A stretch of DNA of 64,000 bases from Marinifilaceae bacterium (GTDB lineage Bacteria; Bacteroidota; Bacteroidia; Bacteroidales; Marinifilaceae). Made by a program: the position numbers and the translations under genes. The notes beneath the pieces are model-generated. The model did not search any database. It was not told where the DNA came from and saw only the letters and a list, made by a program, of their open reading frames with translations. The DNA lies in NCBI GenBank assembly GCA_016936255.1, contig JAFGYE010000027.1:1-64000 (forward strand). Direction: 5' to 3'. Positions 34,458 through 46,293 of this stretch are shown one piece after another. The stretch's first letter is position 1. Every line of letters begins with the position of its first letter.

Positions 34458-35189
34458 ATGATACCAAAACTTATTTCACAAAGCAGAATAACCGAAGTAA
34501 ATACAACTGCCGATAGTTTGCTGATGGCCTATCGGAAACAAAGCTGGGAAATCGATACTTATATGCTTACTATTTTTACCGGTCTGCAAACAAAATCGAA
34601 TGAGTTAAGAACGGCCATTAAATGTAGCAAAACGGAGTCGAATCTCGATAAAAAAGATATTGTAAGAGATGACAAAGTGAGGGCTTTGCACTATTTGATA
34701 CTGGGCTCAATTCATAATCCCGATGCGGCTGTGAAAGCGGCAGCTAAGAGTTTAAAAGCTGTTTTTTCAAAATATGGGATAAAAATAATCCACGAAAGCT
34801 ATACCATAGAATCGTCGCTGATAGAATCCTTACTCGAAGATTTTTCGGCACCTGAACTACAGGCTGCTATTGCCTTGGTATCGGGTTGTGCCGAAATAAT
34901 CAGCAGTTTACAAATAGATCAGAATGATTTTAAAACAGCACATTTTGCCTGGGAAGAAGAGAAAGCATTAAATGGGCTTACCCAAAGCTCCACAGATATA
35001 AAAAAAGAAGTTCTTTCGATTATCAACGATAAAATAGTGCTGCATTTAAAAGCCATGCAGCAGGCAAACAAAGAGCTTTATGGGGAATTGGCGCAAACTG
35101 TTGCTCAAATAATTAACGACGCCAACCAGGCGGTGAAAAGAAGGAGAAAAAAGGAAGAAATTGAGCCGGAAGCGGCAATTGAAAATTAG
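34458..35189 (+). CDS. DUF6261-like protein
   Basis: A 243-residue, almost entirely helical cytoplasmic protein with a charged Lys/Glu-rich C-terminus (KRRRKKEEIEPEA). Heptad-like helices run through about 10-60, 95-130 and 175-225. The overall pattern (NTTADSLLMAYRKQSW near the start, LDKKDIVRDDKVRAL around 65, AVKAAAKSLKAVFSKYG) resembles DUF6261 proteins, which occur in Bacteroidota, often in several copies, and have no known function. It is a single gene behind the 41/42-bp tandem array and ends in a strong terminator. Confidence 0.65.
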   Translation: MIPKLISQSRITEVNTTADSLLMAYRKQSWEIDTYMLTIFTGLQTKSNELRTAIKCSKTESNLDKKDIVRDDKVRALHYLILGSIHNPDAAVKAAAKSLKAVFSKYGIKIIHESYTIESSLIESLLEDFSAPELQAAIALVSGCAEIISSLQIDQNDFKTAHFAWEEEKALNGLTQSSTDIKKEVLSIINDKIVLHLKAMQQANKELYGELAQTVAQIINDANQAVKRRRKKEEIEPEAAIEN

Positions 35190-35226
35190 AAGGCAGCAGT
35201 TGAATTTCGTAAATCAGTAAAATTAA

Positions 35227-35263
35227 AAAAGGTGAAAGCTTCAAAACAGAGCTTTCACCTTTT
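35227..35263. terminator. bidirectional terminator (DUF6261-like gene / ettA)
   Basis: A perfect 14-bp stem (AAAAGGTGAAAGCT at 35227-35240, mirror at 35250-35263) with a 9-nt loop has T-runs on both strands. It separates two convergent genes. Confidence 0.9.
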
Positions 35264-35269
35264 CATGCT

Positions 35270-36958
35270 TTAATCAGCGATCAGTTTTTTATATCTTATC
35301 CGTTTAGGACCTTCATCGCCCATGCGTTTCTTCCTGTTAATCTCATAATCGGAATATCCTCCTTCAAAAAACTGAACATGAGAATTGCCTTCAAAGGCCA
35401 AAATATGTGTTGCAATACGGTCCAAAAACCATCGGTCATGCGAAATCACCACTGCGCAACCTGCAAAATTTTCCAACCCTTCTTCCAAAGCCCGAAGAGT
35501 ATTTACATCGATATCATTGGTTGGTTCATCCAAAAGTAAAACATTAGCCTCTTCTTTTAAAGTCAGAGCCAAATGCAGGCGGTTACGCTCTCCCCCAGAT
35601 AATACACCACATTTTTTTTCCTGATCGGCACCATTGAAATTAAAGCGACCCACATAAGCTCTCGCATTAACTGTTCGCCCTCCAACATTAATCAAATCAC
35701 CGCCACCAGAGATTACCTCATAAACCGATTTTTCCGGATCGATGTCAGCATGCTGCTGATCAACATAGCCTACTTTTACAGTCTCTCCAACTTCAAAAGT
35801 TCCTTTGTCCGGTTTCTCAAGATCCATAATCATCCTAAAAAGTGTTGTTTTACCCGCACCATTAGGCCCAATCACCCCAACGATTCCTGCCGGCGGCAAT
35901 TCAAACTCCAAATCATCAAACAACAACTTATTTCCGAATGCCTTTGAAACAGACTGAACCTGAATTACCTTATTTCCCAAACGAGGACCGTTAGGAATAA
36001 AGATTTCCAGCTTTTCTTCTTTCTCTTTCAAATCCTCATTCATCATGCTGTCGTAAGCACTCAAACGGGCTTTGCTTTTTGCCTGACGGGCTTTAGGAGC
36101 CATCCGCACCCACTCCAACTCCCTTTCAAGGGTTTTGCGTCGCTTACTTGCCGTTTTCTCTTCCATTGCCATGCGTTTGGTCTTTTGATCCAGCCACGCG
36201 CTGTAATTGCCCTTCCAGGGAATTCCTTCTCCTCTATCCAACTCCAGAATCCAACCTGCTACATTGTCAAGAAAATATCTATCATGAGTAATACTGATTA
36301 CAGTTCCCTTATATTGCGCCAAATGTTGTTCCAGCCACTCCACCGATTCTGCATCCAAGTGGTTAGTCGGCTCATCCAAAAGTAAAATATCCGGTTCCTG
36401 AAGTAGTAATCTGCAAAGAGCAACACGTCTTCTTTCTCCTCCCGAACAATTTTTAATTAATGCATCTCCCTCCGGACAACGCAATGCGTCCATCGCACGT
36501 TCCAGCTTTGTATCCAAATTCCAGGCATCAAAATGATCGATCTTCTCCTGAAGATTTGCCTGCTCATCCATAACAGCCTGCATTTTATCCGCATCTTCCA
36601 ACACTTCAGGATCTCCAAATTTTAAATTAACCGCTTCATATGCATTCAAGGCATCAACAATTTCCTGAACCCCTTCTTCTACAATTTCTCTTACTGTTTT
36701 ACTGTCATCCAATATTGGTTCCTGCGCCAGATAGCCAATATTATGCTCTTTCGACCAAACAACATGTCCGTCAAATGAGCTTTCCAGTCCGGCAATAATT
36801 TTAAGAAGAGTAGATTTACCGGAACCATTCAATCCGATAATACCAATCTTGGCTCCATAGAAAAAAGAAAGATTAATATTATTCAATACTTTTTTTTGTG
36901 ATGAAAAGGTCTTGCTAACCCTATCCATCGAAAAAATAATTTTTTTATCGTCAGCCAT
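35270..36958 (-). CDS. ettA: energy-dependent translational throttle protein EttA
   Basis: An ABC-F protein of 562 residues, taken from the ATG at 36958 (MADDKKIIFSMDRVSK); a longer frame to 37015 adds 19 unrelated residues. It has two ATP-binding cassettes with Walker A GLNGSGKST and GPNGAGKTT and signatures CSGGERRRVAL and LSGGERNRLHL, each with LLLDEPTN. The linker between them carries the P-site tRNA interaction motif region (RMAPKARQAKSKARLSAYD). EttA binds the ribosomal E site and regulates the first elongation step according to ATP/ADP. Confidence 0.96.
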   Translation of the reverse strand: MADDKKIIFSMDRVSKTFSSQKKVLNNINLSFFYGAKIGIIGLNGSGKSTLLKIIAGLESSFDGHVVWSKEHNIGYLAQEPILDDSKTVREIVEEGVQEIVDALNAYEAVNLKFGDPEVLEDADKMQAVMDEQANLQEKIDHFDAWNLDTKLERAMDALRCPEGDALIKNCSGGERRRVALCRLLLQEPDILLLDEPTNHLDAESVEWLEQHLAQYKGTVISITHDRYFLDNVAGWILELDRGEGIPWKGNYSAWLDQKTKRMAMEEKTASKRRKTLERELEWVRMAPKARQAKSKARLSAYDSMMNEDLKEKEEKLEIFIPNGPRLGNKVIQVQSVSKAFGNKLLFDDLEFELPPAGIVGVIGPNGAGKTTLFRMIMDLEKPDKGTFEVGETVKVGYVDQQHADIDPEKSVYEVISGGGDLINVGGRTVNARAYVGRFNFNGADQEKKCGVLSGGERNRLHLALTLKEEANVLLLDEPTNDIDVNTLRALEEGLENFAGCAVVISHDRWFLDRIATHILAFEGNSHVQFFEGGYSDYEINRKKRMGDEGPKRIRYKKLIAD

Positions 36959-36995
36959 TATCCAGTCTTTAATTATTTCATTCAATTTACAAGTG

Positions 36996-37003
36996 CAAAA
37001 ATA
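36996..37003 (-). promoter_or_regulatory. -7 element of ettA
   Basis: Minus-strand TATTTTTG matches TAnnTTTG 38 bp before the chosen ettA start. The nearest TTG is 23 nt upstream, slightly beyond the usual spacing. It lies inside the longer open frame, which supports the later start codon. Confidence 0.45.
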
Positions 37004-37160
37004 GAAAAAATGCATTGAAAAATTATCAATTCTATTCTGTTGAATTCTTTATTTCCAGTGCGATAAAAGGCCTTTTCTCATTTTACAAACAAAATTAAAC
37101 TTTTGTTTTTTTATTATAGTTTAAAAAACGTATTTTTAAATATCAAATACTGGGATTATT

Positions 37161-37670
37161 ATGGAAAAAACAGCAAATAAAAAGCTTTCTGAGTTACTGG
37201 AGCAAATAGGCATCGAAACAAAGAAGAAAATATATTGGGAAGAAACTATTGATTCTTCCGTTGTAGTAAAAACACATCCCAACAAAAGGAACATTCCCAC
37301 AAATGAAGCAAAAATTCTATTGGTTGAAGACCAACCCAGCAATAGAAAAACGATTGAAGTTTATCTAAAACAAAAAGTTGCCAGAGTTGATATTGCCGAA
37401 AACGGAAAGCAGGCAGTTGAACTTTTCGAAAAAGAACAATACGATATTGTACTAATGGATTTACAAATGCCTATAATGGGGGGCATAGAAGCCTCATTGC
37501 GTATGCGAAAAATAGAAGAGGAACGTGATTTCTCTATTCCGATTATTGCATTCACAGCAAATTTTTATTCCGATGATAAGGAAGTATCAATAGAGGTAGG
37601 AATGGATGCTTATCTATCTAAACCTTTTCAGTGCAAAACACTATTCAGCCTGATGCAAGAATATATTTAA
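37161..37670 (+). CDS. single-domain response regulator
   Basis: A 169-residue protein. The receiver domain covers about 47-169: acidic pair in ILLVEDQPSNRK, phosphoacceptor Asp in IVLMDLQMPIMGG, Thr in IIAFTANFY, and Lys in YLSKPFQ. About 45 charged residues precede it and match no domain I know. There is no output domain. The sequence resembles the C-terminal receivers of hybrid histidine kinases, so it may act in a phosphorelay. The partner kinase is not in this stretch; the PAS kinase at 8.4 kb is a candidate only by absence of others. Confidence 0.88.
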   Translation: MEKTANKKLSELLEQIGIETKKKIYWEETIDSSVVVKTHPNKRNIPTNEAKILLVEDQPSNRKTIEVYLKQKVARVDIAENGKQAVELFEKEQYDIVLMDLQMPIMGGIEASLRMRKIEEERDFSIPIIAFTANFYSDDKEVSIEVGMDAYLSKPFQCKTLFSLMQEYI

Positions 37671-37685
37671 AAATAATGAACAAAA

Positions 37686-37713
37686 AAAAAGGGATCTTTT
37701 CAGATCCCTTTTT
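37686..37713. terminator. bidirectional terminator (response regulator / eno)
   Basis: A perfect 12-bp stem (37686-37697 and 37702-37713) with a 4-nt loop has A-runs before and T-runs after. It sits in the 61-bp gap between two convergent genes. Confidence 0.9.
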
Positions 37714-37731
37714 AGTATATTCTAATTAAGC

Positions 37732-39027
<1,296 letters not shown>

Positions 39028-39091
39028 TTAAAAGTTTTACTGATTTATTTATACGATTAAATGCAATCGTATGCAATTTTTATAGGGTACT

Positions 39092-39125
39092 AAAAAAGGG
39101 ATAAAGATTTAACTTTACCCCCTTT
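39092..39125 (-). terminator. terminator of the ribosomal protein superoperon
   Basis: On the minus strand AAAGGGGGTAAAG pairs with CTTTATCCCTTT (small bulge), followed by six T residues. It starts 20 bp after the rplQ stop codon and before eno. Confidence 0.8.
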
Positions 39126-39144
39126 ATTATCTTAGAAAGGAAGC

Positions 39145-39660
39145 TTATTCTTCTTCCTTTTTAGTTGCTTCTGTTGCACTTTCCGGAACTTCAGCTTTTA
39201 CTTCTGATACTTCAGCGGCTACTTCTTCTGAAGCTTTAGAACCACCACGTTTTCTACGTGTAGATTTTTTAGCTACAGCTTTCTTTTCAGTTAAGTAAGT
39301 TTCATTGAAATCGACCAACTCCACAATACACATCTCTGCGTTATCACCTAAACGGTTACCAGTTTTTAAAATTCTGGTATAGCCACCATTACGGTTAGTG
39401 ATTTTTGGTGAAACTTCTCTAAACAACTCAGTAACCGCTTCTTTTTGCTTTAAATAACCAAAAACAATACGTCTTGAGTGAGTAGAATCAACTTTACTTT
39501 TTGAAATTAAAGGCTCAACATACATTTTTAAAGCCTTCGCCTTAGCAGTAGTAGTCGAGATTCTTTTATGCAAAATCAAAGAAGAAGCCATATTTGAAAG
39601 CATCGCTTTTCTATGTGCTGTTTTTCTTCCTAAATGATTAAATTTCTTTCTATGTCTCAT
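39145..39660 (-). CDS. rplQ: 50S ribosomal protein L17
   Basis: A 171-residue protein with the bL17 core in residues 1-120 ([41 protein letters not shown]). A Bacteroidota-type extension of about 45 residues is rich in Ala, Glu and Lys and ends KKEEE. bL17 lines the peptide exit tunnel opening. It is the last gene of the alpha operon and is followed by a terminator. It starts 6 bp after rpoA. Confidence 0.98.
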   Translation of the reverse strand: MRHRKKFNHLGRKTAHRKAMLSNMASSLILHKRISTTTAKAKALKMYVEPLISKSKVDSTHSRRIVFGYLKQKEAVTELFREVSPKITNRNGGYTRILKTGNRLGDNAEMCIVELVDFNETYLTEKKAVAKKSTRRKRGGSKASEEVAAEVSEVKAEVPESATEATKKEEE

Positions 39661-39666
39661 TTTCCC

Positions 39667-40659
39667 TTATTCCTTATCTAATTTATACTTAGAAATATCC
39701 ATACCGAAAGTAAGATTCAAGGATACCAATAAATCATCCAGCTCGGTTAAGGATTTCTTACCAAAGTTTCTAAATTTCAGAAGGTCATTCCTGTTGAACT
39801 GTACTAAATCACCTAAAGTATCCACATCAGCAGCTTTCAAGCAATTCAAGGCACGAACTGAAAGATCCATGTCTACCAGTTTTGTCTTCAATAGTTGACG
39901 CATATGCAAAACCTCTTCATCAAACTCCTCATTTGCAAATTTCTCGTCAGAATCAAGAGTAATTTTTTCATCTGAGAACAACATGAAGTGATAAATAAGA
40001 ATTTTTGCAGCTTCCTTTAAAGCTTCTTTTGGGTGAATTGAACCATCAGTAGTGATATCAAAAACCAATTTTTCATAGTCAGTTTTCTGCTCTACACGAT
40101 AGTTTTCAACAGCATATTTAACATTCTTAATTGGTGTAAAAATTGAATCGATTGGAATCACTCCAAACTCTACATCAACAGGTTTGTTTTCAACAGAAGG
40201 TACGTATCCACGACCTTTGTTAATAGCTAAATCCATTTGCAATTTGGCAGAGCTGTCCATTTTGCAAATTACAAGCTCTGGATTCAACACTTCGAAACCT
40301 GTTAGAAACTTGTTAATATCGCCAGCCGTAAAAGTCTCCTGATCCGATATGGTTACAGTAACCAACTCGCTGTCAACCTCTTCAACTTTTTGTTTAAACC
40401 GAACTTGCTTCAGGTTCAGGATCATCTCAGTAACATCTTCGATTACTCCTGGTATTGTAGAAAATTCATGATCAACACCCTGTATTTTGATAGTCGTAAT
40501 CGCAAACCCCTCTAATGAAGAAAGTAATATTCTTCTTAAGGCATTACCAATTGTTATACCATATCCAGGCTCTAATGGACGAAATTCGAATTTACCGAAT
40601 TTATTGTCTGCGTCGAGCATGATAACTTTGTCCGGTTTCTGGAAAGCTAAAATTGCCAT
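39667..40659 (-). CDS. rpoA: RNA polymerase alpha subunit
   Basis: A 330-residue subunit. The N-terminal assembly domain (about 1-230) has [28 protein letters not shown]. The C-terminal domain (about 255-325) has [22 protein letters not shown] and [19 protein letters not shown], which binds upstream promoter DNA and activators. It lies between rpsD and rplQ, the standard alpha-operon order. Confidence 0.99.
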   Translation of the reverse strand: MAILAFQKPDKVIMLDADNKFGKFEFRPLEPGYGITIGNALRRILLSSLEGFAITTIKIQGVDHEFSTIPGVIEDVTEMILNLKQVRFKQKVEEVDSELVTVTISDQETFTAGDINKFLTGFEVLNPELVICKMDSSAKLQMDLAINKGRGYVPSVENKPVDVEFGVIPIDSIFTPIKNVKYAVENYRVEQKTDYEKLVFDITTDGSIHPKEALKEAAKILIYHFMLFSDEKITLDSDEKFANEEFDEEVLHMRQLLKTKLVDMDLSVRALNCLKAADVDTLGDLVQFNRNDLLKFRNFGKKSLTELDDLLVSLNLTFGMDISKYKLDKE

Positions 40660-40680
40660 AAATTACTGATTAACTATTTA

Positions 40681-41289
40681 TTACTTAGAATACAATTCAA
40701 CGATTAACTGTTCCTTGATGTTTTCAGGAATTTCCGTTCTTTCTGGTATATTAAGGAACTTACCACTAAGAGAGGTTTGATCCCATTCCAACCAAGATGA
40801 TTGGTTATATCTAGCAGTAGATAAAGAATCGGTAATAACTTCTAAAGACTTCGATTTTTCACGAATTCCAATGATATCCCCAGCTTTTACTGAAAATGAA
40901 GGAATGTTACAAACTTGTCCGTTAACAGTTACGTGTTTATGGCTAACCAACTGGCGAGCAGCTGATCTTGTTGGAGCTACACCTAATCTGAAAACTACGT
41001 TGTCTAAACGACATTCTAACAGTTGCAATAAAACTTCACCAGTAATACCTTTACTACGCGCGGCCTTTTCAAATAAGTTTGAGAATTGTTTCTCCAATAC
41101 ACCGTAAGTGTATTTTGCTTTTTGTTTTTCTTTTAGCTGAACACCATATTCAGACATTTTTTTTCTTCTACGGCTGTTACCGTGCTGCCCTGGAGGGTAG
41201 TTTTTGTTTTCAAATGCCTTATCAGGTCCAAAAATTGCTTCACCAAATTTACGAGCAATTCTACTCTTTGGTCCAATATATCTAGCCAT
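40681..41289 (-). CDS. rpsD: 30S ribosomal protein S4
   Basis: A 202-residue primary 16S-binding protein that nucleates 30S assembly. It has the N-terminal [16 protein letters not shown] and [19 protein letters not shown], and an S4 RNA-binding domain (about 92-155, [32 protein letters not shown]). The N-terminal zinc cysteines of some S4 forms are absent. The 124-bp gap upstream (to rpsK) is the longest within the alpha operon and could hold a regulatory leader. I see no clear structure in it. Confidence 0.99.
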   Translation of the reverse strand: MARYIGPKSRIARKFGEAIFGPDKAFENKNYPPGQHGNSRRRKKMSEYGVQLKEKQKAKYTYGVLEKQFSNLFEKAARSKGITGEVLLQLLECRLDNVVFRLGVAPTRSAARQLVSHKHVTVNGQVCNIPSFSVKAGDIIGIREKSKSLEVITDSLSTARYNQSSWLEWDQTSLSGKFLNIPERTEIPENIKEQLIVELYSK

Positions 41290-41413
41290 TACTTCTTAAA
41301 TTTAAATTTTTCTAACAATAGAAACTTTGCCGTAAGTTTTGAATTATAAAAGTGCCGCGTTTTTAGAGAGGATATCAATAAAACTAATTCAAAATCTTAA
41401 ATAGCATTTTTTA

Positions 41414-41803
41414 TTAAACTCTACGTCTCTTAGGAGGACGACATCCGTTGTGTGGTAATGGAGTAACATCTACGATTTCCGCAATGTCGATTCCACATGA
41501 ATTGATCGCACGAATAGCCGATTCACGACCATTTCCCGGACCTTTTACATATACTTTCACTTTTCTTAATCCAAGATCATGAGCAACTTTTCCACAGTCT
41601 GTTGCAGCTTGCTGGGCAGCATAAGGAGTGTTCTTTTTAGAACCTCTAAAACCCATTTTACCCGCTGAAGACCAAGAAATAACCTGTCCTGTGCTATTGG
41701 TTAAGGAAATGATAATATTGTTAAAAGATGAATGGATATGCGCCTGTCCAACAGGTTCAATTTTTACTACCCTCTTTTTAACTGATACTGACTTTTTTGC
41801 CAT
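41414..41803 (-). CDS. rpsK: 30S ribosomal protein S11
   Basis: A 129-residue uS11 platform protein. It shows [37 protein letters not shown] and the C-terminal [17 protein letters not shown], including the Asn-Gly site modified to isoaspartate in E. coli. It lies 10 bp after rpsM in the alpha operon. Confidence 0.99.
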   Translation of the reverse strand: MAKKSVSVKKRVVKIEPVGQAHIHSSFNNIIISLTNSTGQVISWSSAGKMGFRGSKKNTPYAAQQAATDCGKVAHDLGLRKVKVYVKGPGNGRESAIRAINSCGIDIAEIVDVTPLPHNGCRPPKRRRV

Positions 41804-41813
41804 AACTTAACGA

Positions 41814-42191
41814 TTATTTAGTCGCTTTCTTTTTGTTTGCAACTGTTTTTCTCTTACCTTTTCTAGTACGTGAGTTGTTTTTGGTTCTTTGACCACGTAC
41901 TGGTAATCCAATACGGTGACGAATACCACGATAACAACCAATATCCATCAAACGCTTAATATTCAGTTGATTTAAAGAACGTAATTCACCCTCAACTTTT
42001 AAATTAGCATTAATCGCTTGACGAATACGATTAGACTCATCATCAGTCCAATCTTTTACTTGCTTATCGTAAGAAACTTCTGCTTCATCCAAAATCTGAC
42101 GAGCAGCACTTCTACCGATACCGTAGATATAAGTCAAGCTAATTATCCCTCTTTTATTTTGAGGCAAATCAACTCCAACAATTCTAGCCAT
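41814..42191 (-). CDS. rpsM: 30S ribosomal protein S13
   Basis: A 125-residue uS13 head protein ([58 protein letters not shown]). The basic C-terminal tail reaches tRNA in the P site and forms part of the intersubunit bridge with L5. It opens the alpha group after rpmJ. Confidence 0.99.
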   Translation of the reverse strand: MARIVGVDLPQNKRGIISLTYIYGIGRSAARQILDEAEVSYDKQVKDWTDDESNRIRQAINANLKVEGELRSLNQLNIKRLMDIGCYRGIRHRIGLPVRGQRTKNNSRTRKGKRKTVANKKKATK

Positions 42192-42227
42192 AAATTAAAA
42201 TATTTATCTATTACAAAGTTTACTAAA

Positions 42228-42344
42228 TTATCCTTGACGTTGCTTGAACTTAGGATTCTTCTTATTAATCACATACAAACGTCCTTTTCTTCTAACGATC
42301 TTACAATCATCAGAACGTTTCTTTACAGATGCTCTTACCTTCAT
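42228..42344 (-). CDS. rpmJ: 50S ribosomal protein L36 (zinc-free type)
   Basis: A 38-residue protein starting [20 protein letters not shown] and ending NPKFKQRQG. It has a single Cys and lacks the CxxC..CxxxxH zinc ribbon of the other L36 form. It sits between infA and rpsM, which is its usual place. The length is below the threshold of many gene finders, but the sequence match is clear. Confidence 0.98.
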   Translation of the reverse strand: MKVRASVKKRSDDCKIVRRKGRLYVINKKNPKFKQRQG

Positions 42345-42355
42345 TATTATTGAAT

Positions 42356-42577
42356 TTAATTTTTATATCTAAAAGTAATGCGCCCTTTAGTAAGATCATA
42401 AGGTGACATTTCTACCTTTACCTTATCACCAGGCAAGATCTTAATGTAGTGCATTCTCATCTTACCGGAAATGTGAGCTGTTATCACATGTCCATTTTCT
42501 AGTTCTACACGAAACATAGCATTAGATAATGCTTCGGTAATTGTACCATCTTGTTCTATTGAAGGCTGTTTAGCCAT
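42356..42577 (-). CDS. infA: translation initiation factor IF-1
   Basis: A 73-residue OB-fold protein ([67 protein letters not shown]). It occupies the A site during initiation with IF2 and IF3. It lies between map and rpmJ. Confidence 0.99.
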   Translation of the reverse strand: MAKQPSIEQDGTITEALSNAMFRVELENGHVITAHISGKMRMHYIKILPGDKVKVEMSPYDLTKGRITFRYKN

Positions 42578-42594
42578 AAGCTCATTAAATTTTA

Positions 42595-43362
42595 TTAGTT
42601 TATATCTTCAATAAATTCAAAACTGGATAAGATCTGAGCTTTTCCCTTTCGAACTACCACAGTATGTTCAAAATGTGCTGAAGGTTTACCATCAGCAGTA
42701 ACAATTGCCCATCCATCATTATCTTGGTAAATATCTCTTTTCCCCAGATTAAACATCGGTTCAATTGCCACAACCAGTCCTTCTCTCAATTTCAATCCAC
42801 GTCCTTTTTTTCCATAATTCGGAACTTGTGGATCTTCATGAAGATTTTTCCCAATTCCGTGTCCTACCATTTCTCGAACTACAGAAACTGAATTCTGCTC
42901 TGCATGCTTTTGAATAGCAAAACCTATGTCGCCCAAATGATTACCTTCGATAGCCTGCTCTACTCCTTTGTAAAGAGCCTCTTTGGTAACCTTCAACAGT
43001 TGCTGAACATCAGGAGTTACTGACCCTACAGTAAATGTATAAGCCGAATCGCCATAAAAACCATTCAACAAAACACCACAATCACAGGAAACAATATCTC
43101 CTTCTTTCAGCTCATAGCTAGATGGAATTCCATGAACAACCTGACTGTTTATTGAAACACATAAGGTATTCGGGAATCCATCGTAACCAAGAAACCCTGG
43201 TTTACCGCCATTGTCTCTTATGTACTCCTCTGCGATTTGATCCAATCTCAAAGTTGATATTCCAGGGGCTATTTCTTTCGATATTACACCTAAAGTTTTT
43301 GCCACCAGCAAGTTGCTCATTTTAAGCCACTCTATCTCTTCCTCTGTTTTGTAAAAAATCAT
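42595..43362 (-). CDS. map: type I methionine aminopeptidase
   Basis: A 255-residue metalloprotease that removes N-terminal Met from nascent proteins. Metal ligands are visible in [20 protein letters not shown] (two Asp), [19 protein letters not shown] (His), and AIEPMFNLG and [10 protein letters not shown] (Glu). It lies directly between secY and infA. The usual adk gene is absent here, as in other Bacteroidota. Confidence 0.98.
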   Translation of the reverse strand: MIFYKTEEEIEWLKMSNLLVAKTLGVISKEIAPGISTLRLDQIAEEYIRDNGGKPGFLGYDGFPNTLCVSINSQVVHGIPSSYELKEGDIVSCDCGVLLNGFYGDSAYTFTVGSVTPDVQQLLKVTKEALYKGVEQAIEGNHLGDIGFAIQKHAEQNSVSVVREMVGHGIGKNLHEDPQVPNYGKKGRGLKLREGLVVAIEPMFNLGKRDIYQDNDGWAIVTADGKPSAHFEHTVVVRKGKAQILSSFEFIEDIN

Positions 43363-43383
43363 TGCAAAGAAAGCAAAAATATT

Positions 43384-44727
43384 TTAATAAGCAGCAGCTC
43401 CTCCCGGAGATTTACCTTTTATTCTACCAGACTTCATTAATCCATCATAGTGACGCATCAAAAGATGACTCTCGATTTGCTGTAAAGTATCCAATACAAC
43501 TCCCACTAAAATCAATAAAGAAGTACCACCATAAAAATGTGCAAATTGATTATTTACTCCGGCAATCATTGCGAATGCAGGCAAAATTGCAACCAAACCT
43601 AAAAATATAGATCCAGGCAAAGTAATTCTAGACATTACAGTATCTAAAAAATCGATTGTTTTCTTACCAGGCTTAATTCCCGGAATAAATCCACCGTTCT
43701 TTTTCATATCCTCGGCCATTTGCGTTGGATTTACTGTAATTGCAGTATAGAAATAAGTAAATAATACAATCATTACAAAGAATAAAGCATTGTAGTAAAA
43801 TCCGGTAAAATTGGATAAAGCTGCAGCTACTCCAGTTAACGCATCAGAACTGGCATAGTTAACAAACGCCATTGGTAAAAACATAATTGCCTGAGCAAAA
43901 ATGATTGGCATTACACCAGCAGCATTCACTTTTAAAGGAATGTACTGGCGAACCCCACCATATTGTTTGTTTCCTACGATTCGTTTTGCATACTGTACAG
44001 GTATCTTTCTTGTTCCCTGAACTAACAAAATTGTGGCTGCAAAAACAAGAAATAAAACTACGATTTCTAAAACCAATAGAATTAAACCTCCTCCTTGACC
44101 TTCAATTTTTGAAAGCAATTCCGCAAAGAATGAGAATGGCAATCTTGCAATAATACCGATCATAATAATGATAGAGATTCCGTTACCAATTCCTTTATCA
44201 GTAATTTTTTCTCCCAACCACATAATAAACATCGATCCTGCAGCAAGAATCATCACAGAAGACACTGTAAATAATGTACCTTTAAGAATAAAGGCTGTTT
44301 CAGGCAGTTGTGAATGTAAGTTTAATAGATATCCAGGTGCTTGAAGTACAAGAATAATGACCGTTAAATACCTTGTAATCTGATTGATTTTTCGACGACC
44401 GCTTTCACCCTCTTTTTGTAACTTCTGAAAATAAGGAACCGCAATTCCCATTAACTGAATTACAATAGAAGCTGAGATATAAGGCATGATTCCTAAAGCG
44501 AAGATTGATGCATTCGAAAATGCTCCTCCTGAAAACATATCTAATAATCCCAAAACTCCGTCTTGAGTTTGCGTTTTTAACGCGCCTAACTGTGCAGGGT
44601 CAACCCCTGGCAAAACAACCATGGTACCTAAACGATACACTAACACAAGACCGAGAGTAGTTAAGATTCTAGATCTTAAATCCTCAATCTTCCAGATGTT
44701 CTTCAATGTTTCTATTAAACCTTTCAT
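43384..44727 (-). CDS. secY: protein translocase subunit SecY
   Basis: A 447-residue, ten-helix core of the Sec translocon (RILTTLGLVLVYRLGTMVVLPGVD near TM1, FSGGAFSNASIFALGIMPYISASI, KNGGFIPGIKPGKKT). It forms the protein-conducting channel with SecE and SecG. It follows rplO by 8 bp in the spc operon. Confidence 0.98.
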   Translation of the reverse strand: MKGLIETLKNIWKIEDLRSRILTTLGLVLVYRLGTMVVLPGVDPAQLGALKTQTQDGVLGLLDMFSGGAFSNASIFALGIMPYISASIVIQLMGIAVPYFQKLQKEGESGRRKINQITRYLTVIILVLQAPGYLLNLHSQLPETAFILKGTLFTVSSVMILAAGSMFIMWLGEKITDKGIGNGISIIIMIGIIARLPFSFFAELLSKIEGQGGGLILLVLEIVVLFLVFAATILLVQGTRKIPVQYAKRIVGNKQYGGVRQYIPLKVNAAGVMPIIFAQAIMFLPMAFVNYASSDALTGVAAALSNFTGFYYNALFFVMIVLFTYFYTAITVNPTQMAEDMKKNGGFIPGIKPGKKTIDFLDTVMSRITLPGSIFLGLVAILPAFAMIAGVNNQFAHFYGGTSLLILVGVVLDTLQQIESHLLMRHYDGLMKSGRIKGKSPGGAAAY

Positions 44728-44735
44728 ATCTAAAC

Positions 44736-45182
44736 TTACAATTTAACAACTGTTCCTTCGACTGCTTCAATCGCGGCAATAGCCGATTTTGAGAATGCGT
44801 GAGCTTTAATTTCCAGCTTCGCAGTAATAGTTCCATGTCCTAAAATCTTAACATTGTCGTTCTTTGACACCATACCTGCTGCCATCAAAACTTCTTTGTC
44901 GATTGTAGTAATGTTATTTTTTTCTGCTAAGGCCTGTAAAACTTCAACATTAATAGCTTTGTATTCTTTTCTATTAACGTTTTTAAATCCAAACTTAGGA
45001 ACTCTTCGTTGTAAAGGCATTTGACCACCTTCGAAACCAACTTTTTTAGAGTATCCAGATCTTGACTTCGCACCCTTATGTCCTCTGGTTGAAGTACCAC
45101 CTCTACCAGATCCTTGTCCGCGACCTATTCTTTTCGAAGTCTTAGTAGATCCTTCTGCGGGTTTTAAGTTACTTAAGTCCAT
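44736..45182 (-). CDS. rplO: 50S ribosomal protein L15
   Basis: A 148-residue uL15 protein. The Gly/Arg-rich N-terminal extension ([38 protein letters not shown]) penetrates the 23S rRNA. The C-terminal globular part ends EGTVVKL. It lies between rpmD and secY. Confidence 0.99.
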   Translation of the reverse strand: MDLSNLKPAEGSTKTSKRIGRGQGSGRGGTSTRGHKGAKSRSGYSKKVGFEGGQMPLQRRVPKFGFKNVNRKEYKAINVEVLQALAEKNNITTIDKEVLMAAGMVSKNDNVKILGHGTITAKLEIKAHAFSKSAIAAIEAVEGTVVKL

Positions 45183-45211
45183 ATCTATTTAATACTAAAT
45201 ATTAACAATGA

Positions 45212-45388
45212 TTATTCTTCAACGGAAACAAGGTGTTGTACTTTAGCCACCATACCTTTAATTTGAGGTGTAGCTTCATGTTCAACAGTTGCATTGATCT
45301 TATTTAATCCCAATGCTTCCAAGGTTTTCTTTTGGCGATCAGTGCTTCCAATTTTGCTCTTTACCTGAGTAATTTTAATCTTAGCCAT
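45212..45388 (-). CDS. rpmD: 50S ribosomal protein L30
   Basis: A 58-residue uL30 protein read from ATG 45388 to TAA 45212 ([20 protein letters not shown], with LEALGLNKI and the C-terminal VQHLVSVEE). It lies between rpsE and rplO, the standard spc order, and is short enough to be missed by simple length filters. Confidence 0.98.
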   Translation of the reverse strand: MAKIKITQVKSKIGSTDRQKKTLEALGLNKINATVEHEATPQIKGMVAKVQHLVSVEE

Positions 45389-45399
45389 TTCCTTATTTC

Positions 45400-45912
45400 T
45401 TAACCGTTAAACACTTTATCTAATGATACACCTCTGTGTTCAGCAACGGTATGAGCATCTCTTAATTCAGCTAATGCACCAATAGTCGCTTTTACAAGGT
45501 TATGTGGGTTTGATGAGCCTTTTGATTTAGCAAGTACATCAGTTACACCAACACTTTCCAATACAGCACGCATAGCACCACCAGCTTTTACCCCGGTACC
45601 ATGAGAAGCAGGCTTAATGAAAACCTCTGCTCCGCCAAATCGTGAAAGTTGTTCATGAGGAATAGTTCCTTTGTAAACCGGCACTTTAATTAAATTTTTC
45701 TTAGCTGCATCAACACCTTTTGAAATAGCAGTAGTTACTTCGTTTGCTTTACCAAGTCCCCAACCTACTAATCCATTTTCATTTCCTACAACAACAATTG
45801 CAGAAAAGCTGAAGGTTCTACCCCCTTTTGTTACTTTCGTAACACGATTAATAGCTACAAGCCTATCTTTAAGATCTGCATCGCTAGTTTTAATGTTTTT
45901 ATTATCTGCCAT
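45400..45912 (-). CDS. rpsE: 30S ribosomal protein S5
   Basis: A 170-residue protein with the uS5 double-stranded-RNA-binding fold near the N-terminus ([30 protein letters not shown]) and the C-terminal domain ([46 protein letters not shown]). It affects decoding fidelity and helps keep mRNA unwound. Confidence 0.99.
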   Translation of the reverse strand: MADNKNIKTSDADLKDRLVAINRVTKVTKGGRTFSFSAIVVVGNENGLVGWGLGKANEVTTAISKGVDAAKKNLIKVPVYKGTIPHEQLSRFGGAEVFIKPASHGTGVKAGGAMRAVLESVGVTDVLAKSKGSSNPHNLVKATIGALAELRDAHTVAEHRGVSLDKVFNG

Positions 45913-45917
45913 AATTA

Positions 45918-46274
45918 TTAAAATTTAAGGCCACTATTACGAGCAGCGTCCGCTAAAGATTTAATTCTACCATGGTATAGATAACCATTTCTATCGAATA
46001 CAACACTAGTGATACCGGCTGCAACAGCTTTTTCAGCAATTGCTTTACCTACTAGCTCAGCTTGTTCAAGCTTAGTTGTAGTTTTCTCAGCGATTTCTTT
46101 AATCAAAGAGGAAGTTGCAACTATAGTTTGTCCTGATAAATCATCAATAATTTGTACTGAAATCTGCTTGTTAGAGCGAAAAACTGACATTCTAGGTCTT
46201 TCAGCAGTTCCAGCAATTGACTTACGAATTCTTCTTTTAATTCTAAGTCTTCTATCTTGCTTAGTTAAAGCCAT
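45918..46274 (-). CDS. rplR: 50S ribosomal protein L18
   Basis: A 118-residue uL18 protein that binds 5S rRNA ([56 protein letters not shown]). It lies between rplF and rpsE. Confidence 0.99.
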   Translation of the reverse strand: MALTKQDRRLRIKRRIRKSIAGTAERPRMSVFRSNKQISVQIIDDLSGQTIVATSSLIKEIAEKTTTKLEQAELVGKAIAEKAVAAGITSVVFDRNGYLYHGRIKSLADAARNSGLKF

Positions 46275-46293
46275 AATTTACTGTTTTAAGAAA

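Noticed and set aside
41290-41413. Possible regulatory leader in the rpsK-rpsD gap.
   Set aside because: The gap is long for this operon, but I could not identify a convincing conserved stem, promoter or S4-binding-like fold.
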